A stretch of DNA of 64,000 nucleotides, from assembly GCA_963697565.1 (NCBI GenBank), contig CAVOOM010000007.1, positions 434,001 to 498,000 of the forward strand, written 5' to 3'. Under the pieces are notes generated by a model, which was not told where the DNA came from, did not search any database, and worked only from the letters and a program-made list of their open reading frames with translations. Positions 32,011 through 41,822 of this stretch are shown in pieces (position 1 is the first letter of the stretch; every line of letters begins with the position of its first letter). Both the position numbers and the translations under genes were made by a program. This DNA comes from CAWFSE01 sp963697565. GTDB taxonomy: Bacteria > Actinomycetota > Actinomycetes > CAVWCF01.

Positions 32011-33420
32011 TCAGGTGCGCCGCAGGAGCGCGAGGTACATCGCGTCGCAGCCGTGCACGTGGGGCCACAGCTGCACGTGCGGGCCTGGGCCGAGGTCGGG
32101 CACCCCGGGCAGCAGGGGCCGGGCGTCGACCCGCTCGACGTCGTCGCGGCGGCGGAGCACATCGGACACCACCACGCGCGTCTCGGCCAGGTGCGGGGAG
32201 CACGTGACGTACGCCACCAGGCCGCCGGGGCGGGCCGCGTCGAGCGCGGCGCCCAGCAGGTCGCGCTGCAGCGGCGCCAACGCGGCGACATCGGCCGGTC
32301 GGCGGCGCCACCGCGCCTCGGGTCGGCGCCGCAGCGCCCCCAGGCCCGTGCAGGGGACGTCGGCGAGCACCCGGTCGAAGGCCCCCGCCCGCCACGGCCC
32401 GAAACGGCCGTCGGCGACGACGACCCGCCCGCTCCTGCCCAAGACCCGGGCGACCAGCGCCGCGCGGTGCTCCTGTCGCTCGGCGGCCACGACCGAGGCG
32501 CCCCGCTGCTCGGCCACCGCGTCGAGGAGCGCCGCCTTGCCGCCCGGCCCGGCGCACAGATCGAGCCAGCGGCCATCGGGGCCGTCCAGGGCTGCCCCGG
32601 CCAGGGCGAGCGCCACCAGCTGGGAGCCCTCGTCTTGGACCCCGGCCCGGCCCTCGCGGACCGCGGGCAGGTCTCCGGGCGGTCCGGTCCAGCGCGCGGC
32701 GTACGGCGACCACCGGCCCGGGAGCGCGCCGGCCGCCGCCAGCTCCTCGACGGTCGCGCGGCCCGGTCGCGCCACCAGCGCCACCTCGGGCGGGGCGTTG
32801 TCGGCGGCCAGGAACTGCTCGGTCTCCTCCCACGACCCGCCGAGTGAGTCGCGGATCGCGTCGACGATCCACCGGGGGTGGGAGCGGGCCACGGCCAGAT
32901 GACCGGCCGGGTCGGCCGAGCGATCAGGGGCGACCTCGGCGATCCACTCGTCGGCGTTGCGCGCGGCGACGCGGCGCAGCACCGCGTTGACGAACGACCC
33001 GCGGCCGTCGCCCAGCACAGCCCGGGCCAGCTCGACGGTGGCGGAGACGGCGGCGTGGCCGGGCACCCGCATCGCCAGGGCCTGATGCGCGCCCAGCCGC
33101 AGCACGTCGAGCACCTCGGGGTCGACCTCGTCGAGCGGCCGGTCGACGCAGGCTGCGAGCACCGCGTCGTACAGGCCGCGGCCGCGCAGCGCGCCGTAGG
33201 CGAGCTCGGTGGCGAACGCGGCGTCCCGGTCGGCGAGCCCCCGCTCGCGCAGCAGCCCAGGCAGCACCAGGTTCGCGTACGCGTCGCGCTCCTCGACCGC
33301 GCGCAGCAGGTCGTAGGCGGCCAGCCGGGGCGCGTCCGGGCGCGGACGCCGGTAGGCGCGGGGGGCGCCCGGCCGCCCCCGGCCGGACCCACCCGGACGT
33401 CGGGGCGGCGGAGGCGCCAT
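32011..33420 (-). CDS. rsmB: 16S rRNA m5C methyltransferase RsmB/Sun family
   Basis: It methylates a cytosine of 16S rRNA. The N-terminal NusB-like helical domain (LAAYDLLRAVEERDAYANLVLP) is followed by the SAM site DLCAGPGGKAALLDA, the catalytic PC motif in LADVPCTGLG and the second Cys in YVTCSPHLAETR. 469 residues, intact, with a basic Pro/Arg-rich N-terminus. Its ATG shares a base with the fmt stop (TGATG). Confidence 0.94.
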   Translation of the reverse strand: MAPPPPRRPGGSGRGRPGAPRAYRRPRPDAPRLAAYDLLRAVEERDAYANLVLPGLLRERGLADRDAAFATELAYGALRGRGLYDAVLAACVDRPLDEVDPEVLDVLRLGAHQALAMRVPGHAAVSATVELARAVLGDGRGSFVNAVLRRVAARNADEWIAEVAPDRSADPAGHLAVARSHPRWIVDAIRDSLGGSWEETEQFLAADNAPPEVALVARPGRATVEELAAAGALPGRWSPYAARWTGPPGDLPAVREGRAGVQDEGSQLVALALAGAALDGPDGRWLDLCAGPGGKAALLDAVAEQRGASVVAAERQEHRAALVARVLGRSGRVVVADGRFGPWRAGAFDRVLADVPCTGLGALRRRPEARWRRRPADVAALAPLQRDLLGAALDAARPGGLVAYVTCSPHLAETRVVVSDVLRRRDDVERVDARPLLPGVPDLGPGPHVQLWPHVHGCDAMYLALLRRT

Positions 33421-34346
33421 CAGCCGAGCCGCTCCCCCGGCTCGAGGCGGACACCCCGGGCCCAGTCGGCGGCCGGCATCGACTTCTTGCCCTGGGGCTG
33501 GACGGCGGTGAGCAGCACGGGGTGCGACCCGGTGCCGACGCGGACACCCAGGCGATCGGCGGCCAGCTCTCCGGGCGCCAGCGGCTCGGAGTCGTCGGCC
33601 GCGCGCACCGGCTGGAGCTTGAGCCGCTCACCGCGAAAGACCGTCCACGCTCCCGGCGCCGGCGTGCACCCGCGCACCAGCCGGTCGATCCCGAGCGCCG
33701 GCGCGGACCAGTCCACGCGGGCGTCGTCGACGGTGAGCTTCGGGGCCAGCGAGATGCCGTCGGCCGGCTGCGGCTGGGCCACCAGGCGGCCGGCCTCGAT
33801 CCCGTCCAAGGTCGCCACCAGCAGCCCGGCGCCGGAGACCGCGAGCCGGCCCAGCAGGTCGCCGCTGGTGTCGTCTGGCCGGATCGCCTCGGTGACCACG
33901 CCGTAGACCGGGCCGGTGTCGAGGCCCTGCTCGAGCCGGAAGGTCGACGCCCCGGTCACGTCGTCGCCGCCGATGACCGCGTGCTGGACCGGGGCGGCGC
34001 CCCGCCAGGCCGGGAGCAGCGAGAAGTGCAGGTTGACCCACCCGTGCCGCGGGATGTCGAGCGCCTCGGGCGGGACCAGGGCGCCGTAGGCGACCACCGG
34101 CGCGCAGTCCGGCTCGAGAGCCCGCAACGTGCCCAGGAACTCCGGGTCGCGCACCCGGTTCGGCTTGAGGACCGGCAGGCCGGCCTCCTCGGCGCGCAGC
34201 GCCACCGGGGAGGCGAGCAACTGACGTCCTCGGCCGGCGGGGGCGTCCGGTCGGGTCACCACGGCGACCACCTCGTGCCGTGACGCCAGCAGGGCCTCCA
34301 GGCTGGGCACGGCCGGCTCCGGCGTGCCCGCGAACACCAGGCGCAT
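33420..34346 (-). CDS. fmt: methionyl-tRNA formyltransferase
   Basis: It formylates initiator tRNA. MRLVFAGTPEPAVPSLEALL at the start, the catalytic region GWVNLHFSLLPAWRGAAPVQHAV, and the C-terminal tRNA-binding barrel are present. 308 residues, intact. It starts four bases after the def stop, the classic def-fmt pair for starting and trimming proteins. Confidence 0.97.
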   Translation of the reverse strand: MRLVFAGTPEPAVPSLEALLASRHEVVAVVTRPDAPAGRGRQLLASPVALRAEEAGLPVLKPNRVRDPEFLGTLRALEPDCAPVVAYGALVPPEALDIPRHGWVNLHFSLLPAWRGAAPVQHAVIGGDDVTGASTFRLEQGLDTGPVYGVVTEAIRPDDTSGDLLGRLAVSGAGLLVATLDGIEAGRLVAQPQPADGISLAPKLTVDDARVDWSAPALGIDRLVRGCTPAPGAWTVFRGERLKLQPVRAADDSEPLAPGELAADRLGVRVGTGSHPVLLTAVQPQGKKSMPAADWARGVRLEPGERLG

Positions 34347-34350
34347 GGAT

Positions 34351-34896
34351 CTACAGCGCCTTGCCGAACAGCGGGTGCGGGCTGTCCTTGACCACGGGCC
34401 CGGGCCCGCCCGACCAGGCGGCCTCGCGGATCGCCTTGAGCGCGGCCTTGCGGTTCTCGCGGTCGAGGCGGTCGATGAAGAGCACCCCGTCGAGGTGGTC
34501 GGTCTCGTGCTGGACGCACCGGGCGAGCAGCTCGGAGCCCTCGACCACGACCGGCTCGCCGTGCATGTTCTGGCCCTTGGCCACGACGCGCATCGCCCGG
34601 GTGGTCGGGAAGTACAGGCCGGGCAGGCTCAGGCAGCCCTCGTCGCCCTCCTGGGTGTCGTCGGAGAGGTCGAGCGTGGGGTTGACCAGGTGCCCGACCA
34701 CCTCGTCGACCCAGTACGTGAAGACCCGCAACGACACCCCGAGCTGCGGGGCGGCCAGCCCGACGCCGGGGGCGTCGAGCATGGTGTCGGTCAGATCGCG
34801 GACCAGGATCCGCAGCTCCTTGTCGAAGTCCACGACCGCGGCGGCGGGGGTGCGCAGCACCGGGTCGCCGAACAGTCGGATGGGCTGGACGGGCAC
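34351..34896 (-). CDS. def: peptide deformylase
   Basis: It removes formyl from new proteins. All three family motifs are present: GVGLAAPQLG, EGCLSLPG and HETDHLDG, whose Cys and His residues bind the metal. I chose GTG at 34896 (MPVQPIRLFGDPVLR) with GGGAG upstream. 181 residues, intact. Confidence 0.97.
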   Translation of the reverse strand: MPVQPIRLFGDPVLRTPAAAVVDFDKELRILVRDLTDTMLDAPGVGLAAPQLGVSLRVFTYWVDEVVGHLVNPTLDLSDDTQEGDEGCLSLPGLYFPTTRAMRVVAKGQNMHGEPVVVEGSELLARCVQHETDHLDGVLFIDRLDRENRKAALKAIREAAWSGGPGPVVKDSPHPLFGKAL

Positions 34897-34963
34897 AGCG
34901 ATGACTCCCGGGTCGTTGGGGCGCGGCGTGCCGATCGTAGCCGCGGCCCTCGGGGCGCCGGGC

Positions 34964-37067
34964 TCAGCCGAGCGCGACCGGGTCGATGACGACCCGCACG
35001 TGCGGCTCGGCGCGGCGGGCTGAGCGGGCCGCCTGGGCGGCGTGCACCGCCGCCGACAGCTCGGCGGCGGCCGACCGCGGGCAGCGAATGAGCGCACGTG
35101 ACTCGTCGGAGCCGGGCAGCGGAGCCGGTCCGAGCACCTCGGCGGCGGCAGGCAGCCGGGCACTCGGCCACCCAGGCCTCCACCGCGTCCCGCGGTCCGG
35201 TGACGGCGGCGACCCGGGCAGCGGGCGGCAGGTCGGCCGCCGTGCGCGCGGCCAGCTCCCGCGCGGCGAAGCCCGCCGGGTCGGCGCGGACCAGGGCCTG
35301 CACCGCCGCCCGCGCCGGATCGGCGACGACCACCACGACCCCGCCCGCCGCGGCCGGGCGCACCAGGCTGGCCGCGTTGAGCCAGCGGCGAAGCGCCTCC
35401 TCCTCGGCCCGCAGGTCGCGGCGTCCCAGCAGGGCATCGCCGTCGAGCAGCAGCGCGGCGGCGTACCCGCCCTCGGCGACCGGTTCGGCCCCCGGGGTGG
35501 CGACCACCAGCGCGGGCCGGCCGGGCACGGTGTCGAGCACGCCTTCGCCGGCGGCCCCCGGGCCGGTGTGCCGGCCCGAGGTGCGCACCGTCACCGACGG
35601 GAAGGCCCGGCCCAGCTCCTCGGCGGTGCGGCGGGCGCCCACGGCCTGCGCGCGAAGCGCCGTGCCTCCGCAGCCGGGGCACTGCCAGGCCCCCGCCGAG
35701 CGGGCGCACCAGGCGCAGGCCGGCAGCGCGGCGCCGCCTCCGCCGAGCCCGAGCGGGCCGCCGCATGCGGCGCACGTCGCGGAGCGGCGGCAGCGTGCGC
35801 AGGCCAGCGCGGGCAGGTAGCCGCGCCTCGGCACCTGCACCAGCACCGGTCCCGAACGCAGCGCCTCGTGCGCGGCCAGCCAGGCCACGTGGGGCAGCCG
35901 GGCGGTGCGCGCCTGCGGGTCGGCCGCCAGGTCGGCGTCGCTGCCGACGGTGCGCACCCTGGGCCAGGCGGCGCGGGCCGGCGCTCGGGGGGCCGCCAGC
36001 GGCCGGGCCCAGCGCGACGACACCAGCAGGGCTCCCTCGGCGGTGACCGCGTGGCCGGCGACCAGGAAGGCGGCGCCCTCGAGGTGGGCGCGCAGGGCGA
36101 GCACCTCGAGGACGTGCGGGTACGGGGCCCGCGGCTCGCTGTGCAGGTCGTCGCCGTCGTCCCAGCAGGCGACGAGGCCGAGGTCGGCGACCGGGGCGAA
36201 CGCCGCCGAACGCGGCCCGACCACGACCCGGGCCTGTCCCCGCAGGGCCGCCAGGAATGCGGTGTAGCGGGCCTGCGGACCCATCTCGGCGGCCAGCTCG
36301 ACCACGCCTTCGAGGCCGGCGGCCCGGCAGGCCTCGGCGGCCCGCCGGATCGCCCGCTGGTCGGGGACGCAGAGGATCGCTCGGCGGCCGGAGGCGGCGC
36401 AGGCGACCGCGGCCTGCGCCAGCTGGTCGGCCCAGGCCGGCGCGCCGCCCGTGGCGCCCGGCAGGGCCGCGAGCACGGCCCGGGGGGACTCGCCTCGGGC
36501 GAGCGCCGCCAAGAAGGCCGGCCCGTGGGTGTAGGCCGCCCAGGCCTCCGGGCCCGGCGGGGCGACGGGAGTCGGGTCGGGCGCCGGGCCGTCAGGGGCC
36601 GCGGCCTCGGCCCGCGCGTGCCGCGGCGGAACCGCAAGGCGCACGACATCGGCGAACACGCCGCCGTAGCGGTCGGCGACGGCGCGCGCGAGCCGGGCCA
36701 CCGCGGGGGTGAGCACGGACTCCGGCGAGAGCACCCGCTCCAGCCGGGCCAGCCGTCCGACGTGCTCGCTGATCTCCACCCGATCGAGCAGGAATCCGTC
36801 CACCAGCTGGCCGGCGAACCGCACGCGTACCCGCGCGCCGGGTCGTGCCGCGGCGTCCTGGGCCGCGGACACGAGGTAGTCGAAGGGCCGGTCCAGATGC
36901 GGCAGCGCGATGTCGACGGCCACCCGCGCGATCGGGGCAGTGGCCGCCGGCTCGGTCGCGGCGCGCGGCCGGGCCCGCGGCGGCCGCGGGCGCACGAGGG
37001 CCAGCTGCTCCGGCTCCGCGCTTGCCGGGCCGCCCGGTGCGTCGGCTGCTCGCTGGCCTGCCCCCAT
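34964..37067 (-). CDS. priA: PriA-like primosomal protein N', helicase motifs degenerate (frameshifted near end)
   Basis: A replication-restart factor by family. The N-terminal DNA-binding domain VAVDIALPHLDRPFDYLVSA and the eight-Cys zinc cluster (CARCRRSATCAACGG and CAWCARSAGAWQCPGCGG) are intact. The Walker A lysine motif is missing: at the expected place the protein reads PAWADQLAQAAVACAASGRR. Actinobacterial PriA proteins commonly lack it and are annotated as probable non-helicases. An extra base near 35157 splits the C-terminus; removing it joins VAECRLPAAAEVLGPAP to the end DPVALG. About 700 residues. Confidence 0.9.
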
Positions 37068-37120
37068 GCCCGAGGTCTACCAGACCGCTCCGACGCGGCC
37101 GGGGCCTGCCGTCCCCTGCG

Positions 37121-38314
37121 TCAGCGGGCGACGGCCGCCTTCAATGCGTCGACGCGATCGGTGCGCTCCCAGGTGAGGTCCGGCACGTCGCGGCCGAAGT
37201 GGCCGTACGCGGCGGTCTGGGCGTAGATCGGCCGCAGCAGGTCCAGGTCGCGGATGATCGCGGCCGGGCGCAGGTCGAAGACCTCCATGACGGCGCCCTG
37301 GATCGTCTCGTCCGACAGCTCGGCGGTGCCGAACGTCTCGACGAACAGGCCGACCGGGTGGGCCTTGCCGATCGCGTAGGCGACCTGGACCTCGCAGCGG
37401 GTGGCGAGCCCGGCGGCGACCACGTTCTTGGCGACCCAGCGCATCGCGTAGGCGGCCGAGCGGTCGACCTTGGACGGGTCCTTGCCCGAGAAGGCCCCGC
37501 CGCCGTGGCGGGCCATGCCGCCGTACGTGTCGACGATGATCTTGCGCCCGGTGAGGCCGGCGTCGCCCATCGGGCCGCCGATCTCGAAGCGGCCGGTCGG
37601 GTTGACCAGCAGCCGGTAGTCGTCGACCTCGAGGTTGAGGCCGTGCAGCTCGGGCTCGACGACGTGCTCGCGGATGTCGGGGGCGAGCAGGTCCTCGAGG
37701 CTGATGTCGCTGGCGTGCTGGGAGGAGACGACCACCGTGTCGAGCCGGACCGGCTTGTGCCCGTCGTACTCGATGGTGACCTGGGTCTTGCCGTCGGGCC
37801 GCAGGTACGGGACGACGCCCCCCTTGCGGACGGCCGAGAGCCGGCGGGCGATCCGGTGCGCCAGCGCGATCGGCAGCGGCATCAGCTCGGGGGTGTCATC
37901 GCAGGCGTACCCGAACATCAGGCCCTGGTCGCCGGCGCCCTGGCGGTCGAGCGGGTCGTGGCTGCCCTCGGCGCGCTCCTCGAAGGCGTCGTCGACGCCC
38001 TGGGCGATGTCGGGCGACTGCGAGCCGATGGACACCGAGACGCCGCACGAGGCGCCGTCGAAGCCCTTCTTGGACGAGTCGTAGCCGATGCCGAGGATGA
38101 CCTCGCGCACGATGGCGGGGATGTCGGCCCAGGCCGACGTCGTGACCTCGCCGGCGACGTGCACCTGGCCGGTGGTGATCAGGGTCTCGACGGCGACCCG
38201 GCTGCGCGGGTCGTCTTTGAGCAGCGCGTCCAGGATCGAGTCGCTGATCTGGTCGGCGATCTTGTCCGGGTGGCCCTCGGTGACGGACTCGGAGGTGAAG
38301 AGGCGACGCGCCAC
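37121..38314 (-). CDS. metK: S-adenosylmethionine synthetase
   Basis: It makes SAM from methionine and ATP. TSESVTEGHPDKIADQISD at the start, DQGLMFGYACDDTPELMP (family signature) and GGAFSGKDPSKVDRSAAY (P-loop-like signature) are present. GTG at 38314 (VARRLFTSESV) has TAGGAG upstream and fits the family start. 397 residues, intact. Confidence 0.98.
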   Translation of the reverse strand: MARRLFTSESVTEGHPDKIADQISDSILDALLKDDPRSRVAVETLITTGQVHVAGEVTTSAWADIPAIVREVILGIGYDSSKKGFDGASCGVSVSIGSQSPDIAQGVDDAFEERAEGSHDPLDRQGAGDQGLMFGYACDDTPELMPLPIALAHRIARRLSAVRKGGVVPYLRPDGKTQVTIEYDGHKPVRLDTVVVSSQHASDISLEDLLAPDIREHVVEPELHGLNLEVDDYRLLVNPTGRFEIGGPMGDAGLTGRKIIVDTYGGMARHGGGAFSGKDPSKVDRSAAYAMRWVAKNVVAAGLATRCEVQVAYAIGKAHPVGLFVETFGTAELSDETIQGAVMEVFDLRPAAIIRDLDLLRPIYAQTAAYGHFGRDVPDLTWERTDRVDALKAAVAR

Positions 38315-38410
38315 AGTGCTGCTCCTACGGTCGGGGAATCGAGGTGAGTGTACGGAAGGTGGCCGTCCTCCCGGGGATCGGGCCCATGGCATCCGAGCCG
38401 GGCCGAGTCG

Positions 38411-39681
38411 TCACCGCCGGGCGAGCCGCTCGGCGACGAGGTCCCAGACGACGTCGGCGAGCACCGCCTTCGGGCCCAGGGGCACCTCGCGGGAGGCGCC
38501 GTCTGACCCAGGATGACGGCGGCGTTGTCGGGGGTGTCGAAGGCGAGCCCGTCGCCGACCTCGTTGACGACGAGGAGGTCGCAGCCCTTGCGGGCGAGCT
38601 TGGCCCGGCCCAGATCGAGCACGGTGGCGCCGGGCTCGCCCGTCTCGGCGGCGAACCCGACGAGGATCGCGCCCGGCAGGTCACCCGCATCACGGGCGGC
38701 CACCAGCTCGGCCAGCACATCGGGGTTGCGGACCAGCGCCACGGGTGCGGGCGCCTCGTCCTCGTCGGACTTCTTGATCTTGGACGGCGCGATCGCGGCC
38801 GGGCGGAAGTCGGCCACCGCGGCGGCCATCACCACGGCGTCGGCGCCGGCAGCGGCCGCCAGAACCGCCTCGCGCAGCTCCAGCGCCGTGCCGACGCGGA
38901 CGACGGCGACCCCGGCCGGGTCGTCGAGCGCCGTGTGCGCCGCGACCAGGACCACGTCGGCCCCGCGGGCCGCGGCGGCCGCCGCCAGGGCGTACCCCTG
39001 ACGGCCGCTGCTGCGGTTGCCGAGGAAGCGCACCGGGTCGAGCGGCTCGCGGGTGCCCCCCGCGGAGACCACGACCCGCCGCCCGGCCAGGTCGGCAGGG
39101 GCCGACCCACGGCGCAGCGCGGCCTCGGCCGCGGCCAGGATCGCCGCGGGCTCGGGCAGCCGCCCCTTGCCGCTGTCGGCCCCGGTCAGCCGCCCGGCGG
39201 CCGGCTCAAGCACGACGCAGCCGCGGGCCCGAAGCAGCGCGACGTTGGCCTGGGTGGCGGGGTGCTCCCACATCTCGGTGTGCATCGCCGGGGCGAACAC
39301 CACCGGGCAGCGGGCGGTGAGCAGGACGTTGGCGAGCAGGTCGTCGGCCAGCCCGTGCGCGGCTCGGGCCAGCAGGTCGGCGGTCGCCGGGGCCACCAGC
39401 ACGAGGTCGGCCTGCTGGCCGATCCGCACGTGCGGCACCTCGTGGGCGTCGGCCCAGACATCGGTCGCGACCGGCTGCCCCGACAGGGCGGCCCAGGTCG
39501 CCTCGCCGACGAAGTGCAGCGCAGCGCGGGTGGGGACGACGCGCACCGAGTGGCCGGCCTCGGTCAGACCGCGCAGGACCTCGCAGGCCTTGTACGCGGC
39601 GATGCCCCCGCCGACGCCCAGGACCACCCTGGCCTGGGCCAGTGCGGGCGGGGCGGGCTCGGTCGGGGGCATCAGCGTCAC
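38411..39681 (-). CDS. coaBC: bifunctional phosphopantothenoylcysteine decarboxylase/synthetase (frameshifted near end)
   Basis: Two steps of coenzyme A synthesis. The N-terminal flavin decarboxylase half has LGVGGGIAAYKACEVLRGL, the PXMNXXMW-like PAMHTEMW and the ARCPVVFAP region. The C-terminal synthetase half has VVVSAGGTREPLDPVRFLGNRSSG and KIKK. Near 38505 one base seems to be missing; restoring it gives AVILGSDGASREVPLGPK ending at TGA 38411. This is one of only two losses among about 44 shifts. GTG at 39681 or ATG at 39672 may be the start. About 423 residues. Confidence 0.92.
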
Positions 39682-39694
39682 GCTGGGGCGGCCG

Positions 39695-39958
39695 TCAGGA
39701 GTCGAGGCGCTCGAGCGTCAGCAGGTCGGCGTTGATCTCGCGCAGCGCGATGGACAGCGGCTTCTGCTGCACGTGGGTCTCGACGAGCGGGCCGACGTAC
39801 TCCAGCAGGCCCTCGCCGAGCTGGGAGTAGTACGCGTTGATCTGGCGGGCGCGCTTGGCGGCGTAGAGGACAAGGCTGTACTTGGAGTCGACCTTGTCGA
39901 GCAGCTCGTCGATGGGCGGATTGGTGATGCCCTCGGGCGCGGCGAACTGACCGGACAC
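39695..39958 (-). CDS. rpoZ: RNA polymerase omega subunit
   Basis: 87 residues. GITNPPIDELLDKVDSKYSLVLYAAKRARQINAYY is the omega core, with the actinobacterial extension GEGLLEYVGPLVETHVQQKPLS and ALREI. GTG at 39958. It lies between gmk and coaBC, as in most actinobacteria. Confidence 0.96.
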   Translation of the reverse strand: MSGQFAAPEGITNPPIDELLDKVDSKYSLVLYAAKRARQINAYYSQLGEGLLEYVGPLVETHVQQKPLSIALREINADLLTLERLDS

Positions 39959-39986
39959 GTGAGGCCCTTCGATTGACGGTTGGTGG

Positions 39987-40571
39987 TCAGGCGCCCGAGC
40001 CGTCCCCGCCGGGCGGCGGGGCCTCGTGCACCTCGGTCAAGGCTACCAGCCGCCGGCAGACGTCCTCGAGATCGTCGTTCACGAGCACCACGTCGAACTC
40101 CGGCTGCGCGGCGAGCTCCACCCGCGCGGTCGCCAGCCGCCGCTCGACGACGTCCGGGGCCTCGGTCCCCCGCCCGACCAGCCGGGACACCAGGTCACCC
40201 CAGGTCGGCGGCGCCAGGAAGACCAGCAGCGCCTCGGGCATCGCGGCGCGCACCTGGCGGGCGCCCTGCAGCTCGATCTCGAGCAGCACCGGGAGCCCGG
40301 CGGCCAGCCGCTCCTCCACCGGGCGGCGGGGGGTGCCGTAGCGGTTTCCGGCGAACTCGGCCCACTCCAGCATCCCGCCGCCGGCGACGAGCTCGTCGAA
40401 GCGCTCCGGCGAGACGAAGTGGTATTCGACCCCATCGGTCTCCCCCGGCCGCGGCGCGCGGGTCGTGGCCGAGACCGACAGCCAGACCTCGGGCCGCTGC
40501 TGTCGCAGCCGCTGAACGACGGTGCTCTTGCCGACGCCGGACGGGCCGGACAGCACAACGAGGCGGGTCAT
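39987..40571 (-). CDS. gmk: guanylate kinase
   Basis: It converts GMP to GDP. P-loop GPSGVGKST at residues 9-17, the GMP-binding region SATTRAPRPGETDGVEYHFV, and EIELQGARQVRAAMPEA are present. 194 residues, intact, with a Gly-rich tail. ATG at 40571. Confidence 0.97.
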   Translation of the reverse strand: MTRLVVLSGPSGVGKSTVVQRLRQQRPEVWLSVSATTRAPRPGETDGVEYHFVSPERFDELVAGGGMLEWAEFAGNRYGTPRRPVEERLAAGLPVLLEIELQGARQVRAAMPEALLVFLAPPTWGDLVSRLVGRGTEAPDVVERRLATARVELAAQPEFDVVLVNDDLEDVCRRLVALTEVHEAPPPGGDGSGA

Positions 40572-40603
40572 CGGTGCGGCTTGGGTAACGCAGGTCCGCG
40601 CGC

Positions 40604-40918
40604 CTAGGCGCGGAACTCGTCTTCCAGCGCCGCGACCTGGTGGGTGCCGAGGCCGCCGACCCGGCGGTTCGCGGCGATGCCGATCCGCTCCATGATCTGG
40701 CCGGCCCGGACCTTGCCGACTCCCGGCATCGACTCAAGCAGGGCGTCGACGCGCATCCGGCCGATCACCGGGTCTTCCTGGCCGTCGCGCAGCACGGCCG
40801 CGAGCGTGGTCCTCGAGTCCCTGAGCGCCCGCTTGACGCTCGCCCGTGCCGTACGGGCCTCGGCGGCCTTGGCCAGGGCGGCGGCGCGCTGCTCGGGGGT
40901 CAGGGGCGGGAGGGCCAC
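40604..40918 (-). CDS. mihF: actinobacterial integration host factor
   Basis: A nucleoid-associated DNA-bending protein, unrelated to IHF of enterobacteria. LTPEQRAAALAKAAEARTAR, VKRALRDSRTTLAAVLRD and the helix-hairpin-helix-like LLESMPGVGKVRAGQIMERIGI are the family pattern. The 104 residues match the usual length. GTG at 40918. It sits directly upstream of gmk, its usual place. Confidence 0.95.
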   Translation of the reverse strand: MALPPLTPEQRAAALAKAAEARTARASVKRALRDSRTTLAAVLRDGQEDPVIGRMRVDALLESMPGVGKVRAGQIMERIGIAANRRVGGLGTHQVAALEDEFRA

Positions 40919-41081
40919 AGGTCGTTCGCTCCTCAGGGATCCGGGTGTCGAGGTGACGGGCAGGACGCGGGGCCGAACCTAGCGGGGGCCGCGAGCGGGC
41001 GGCAAACAAGCCCCTGTTGCACGCTGCCGCGCCAGATGTCCACAGCCAGGGTCACTCGCCAACGGGGGCGACCACACGGCA

Positions 41082-41109
41082 GAACGGGTGACCCCCGCCT
41101 CAACCGTTG
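41082..41109. repeat. 28-base dispersed repeat, copy 1 (pyrF end)
   Basis: It matches 53884-53911 over 28 bases with three differences, sharing an unbroken 15-base core GACCCCCGCCTCAAC and the flank GTTG. Here it covers the last codons and the stop of pyrF and the start of the gap before mihF. That 181-base gap otherwise shows no gene and probably holds the mihF promoter. Confidence 0.6.
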
Positions 41110-41819
41110 TGGGTGGTGAGGGTGCGGGCGAGGTCGCGGGCGGCCGCTGCCGGGTCGGGGGCGGCCGTGATGGGCCGGCCCACGACGAGCAGGTCGGCGC
41201 CGTCGGCGAGGGCCTGCTCCGGGGTGGCCACCCGGGCCTGGTCCCCGACGGCTGACCCCGCCGGGCGTACGCCCGGGGTGATGAGCACCACGTCGTCGCC
41301 GACCTCGGCGCGCACGGCGGCGACCTCCAGGGGCGAGCAGACGAGGGCCCGCGCGCCGGCCTCGACGGCGAGCACCGCCAGCCTCCGCACCGCGTCGGGG
41401 GCGGGGCCGCGCAGCCCGATCGCCTCCAGGTCGGAGCCGGAAAGGGAGGTGAGGACGGTGACCCCGGTGATCCGGGTGCCCGGCAGCGCGTCGGCCGCGG
41501 CGCGGATCATCGCCGAGCCGCCCGAGGCGTGGACGGTGAGGAAGTCCGGCTCCAGGGCGGCCACGGCGTGGGCCGCTCCGGCCACCGTGTTGGGGATGTC
41601 GTGCAGCTTGAGGTCCAGGAACAGCGCGCAGCCCGGCGCGGCGGCGCGCACGGCGCGCACGGCGTCGGCGCCATCGCGCAGGTAGGCCTCAAGCCCGACC
41701 TTCACGGTCGAGACCGACGGCCCGACCGCCGCGGCCCAGGCCACGGTCGTCGCGAGATCGGGCGCGTCGAGCGCGACGGCGATCGGCGCGCGGCGCCCGG
41801 CCGCCTCGGCGGTGCTCAC
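41100..41819 (-). CDS. pyrF: orotidine-5'-phosphate decarboxylase
   Basis: Last step of UMP synthesis. VALDAPDLATTVAWA, the catalytic DLKLHDIPNTV (Asp-Lys-Asp array) and ITPGVRP with VVGRPIT near the end are typical. 239 residues, intact. GTG at 41819 lies three bases after the pyrD stop. It is last in the pyrimidine operon. Confidence 0.95.
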   Translation of the reverse strand: MSTAEAAGRRAPIAVALDAPDLATTVAWAAAVGPSVSTVKVGLEAYLRDGADAVRAVRAAAPGCALFLDLKLHDIPNTVAGAAHAVAALEPDFLTVHASGGSAMIRAAADALPGTRITGVTVLTSLSGSDLEAIGLRGPAPDAVRRLAVLAVEAGARALVCSPLEVAAVRAEVGDDVVLITPGVRPAGSAVGDQARVATPEQALADGADLLVVGRPITAAPDPAAAARDLARTLTTHNG

Positions 41820-41822
41820 GCG

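Noticed and set aside
34791..37067. A priA-def fusion protein
   Set aside because: The continuous frame across the junction results from one extra base near the priA end. The restored priA stop at 34964 and the separate def start with its own ribosome binding site argue for two genes.
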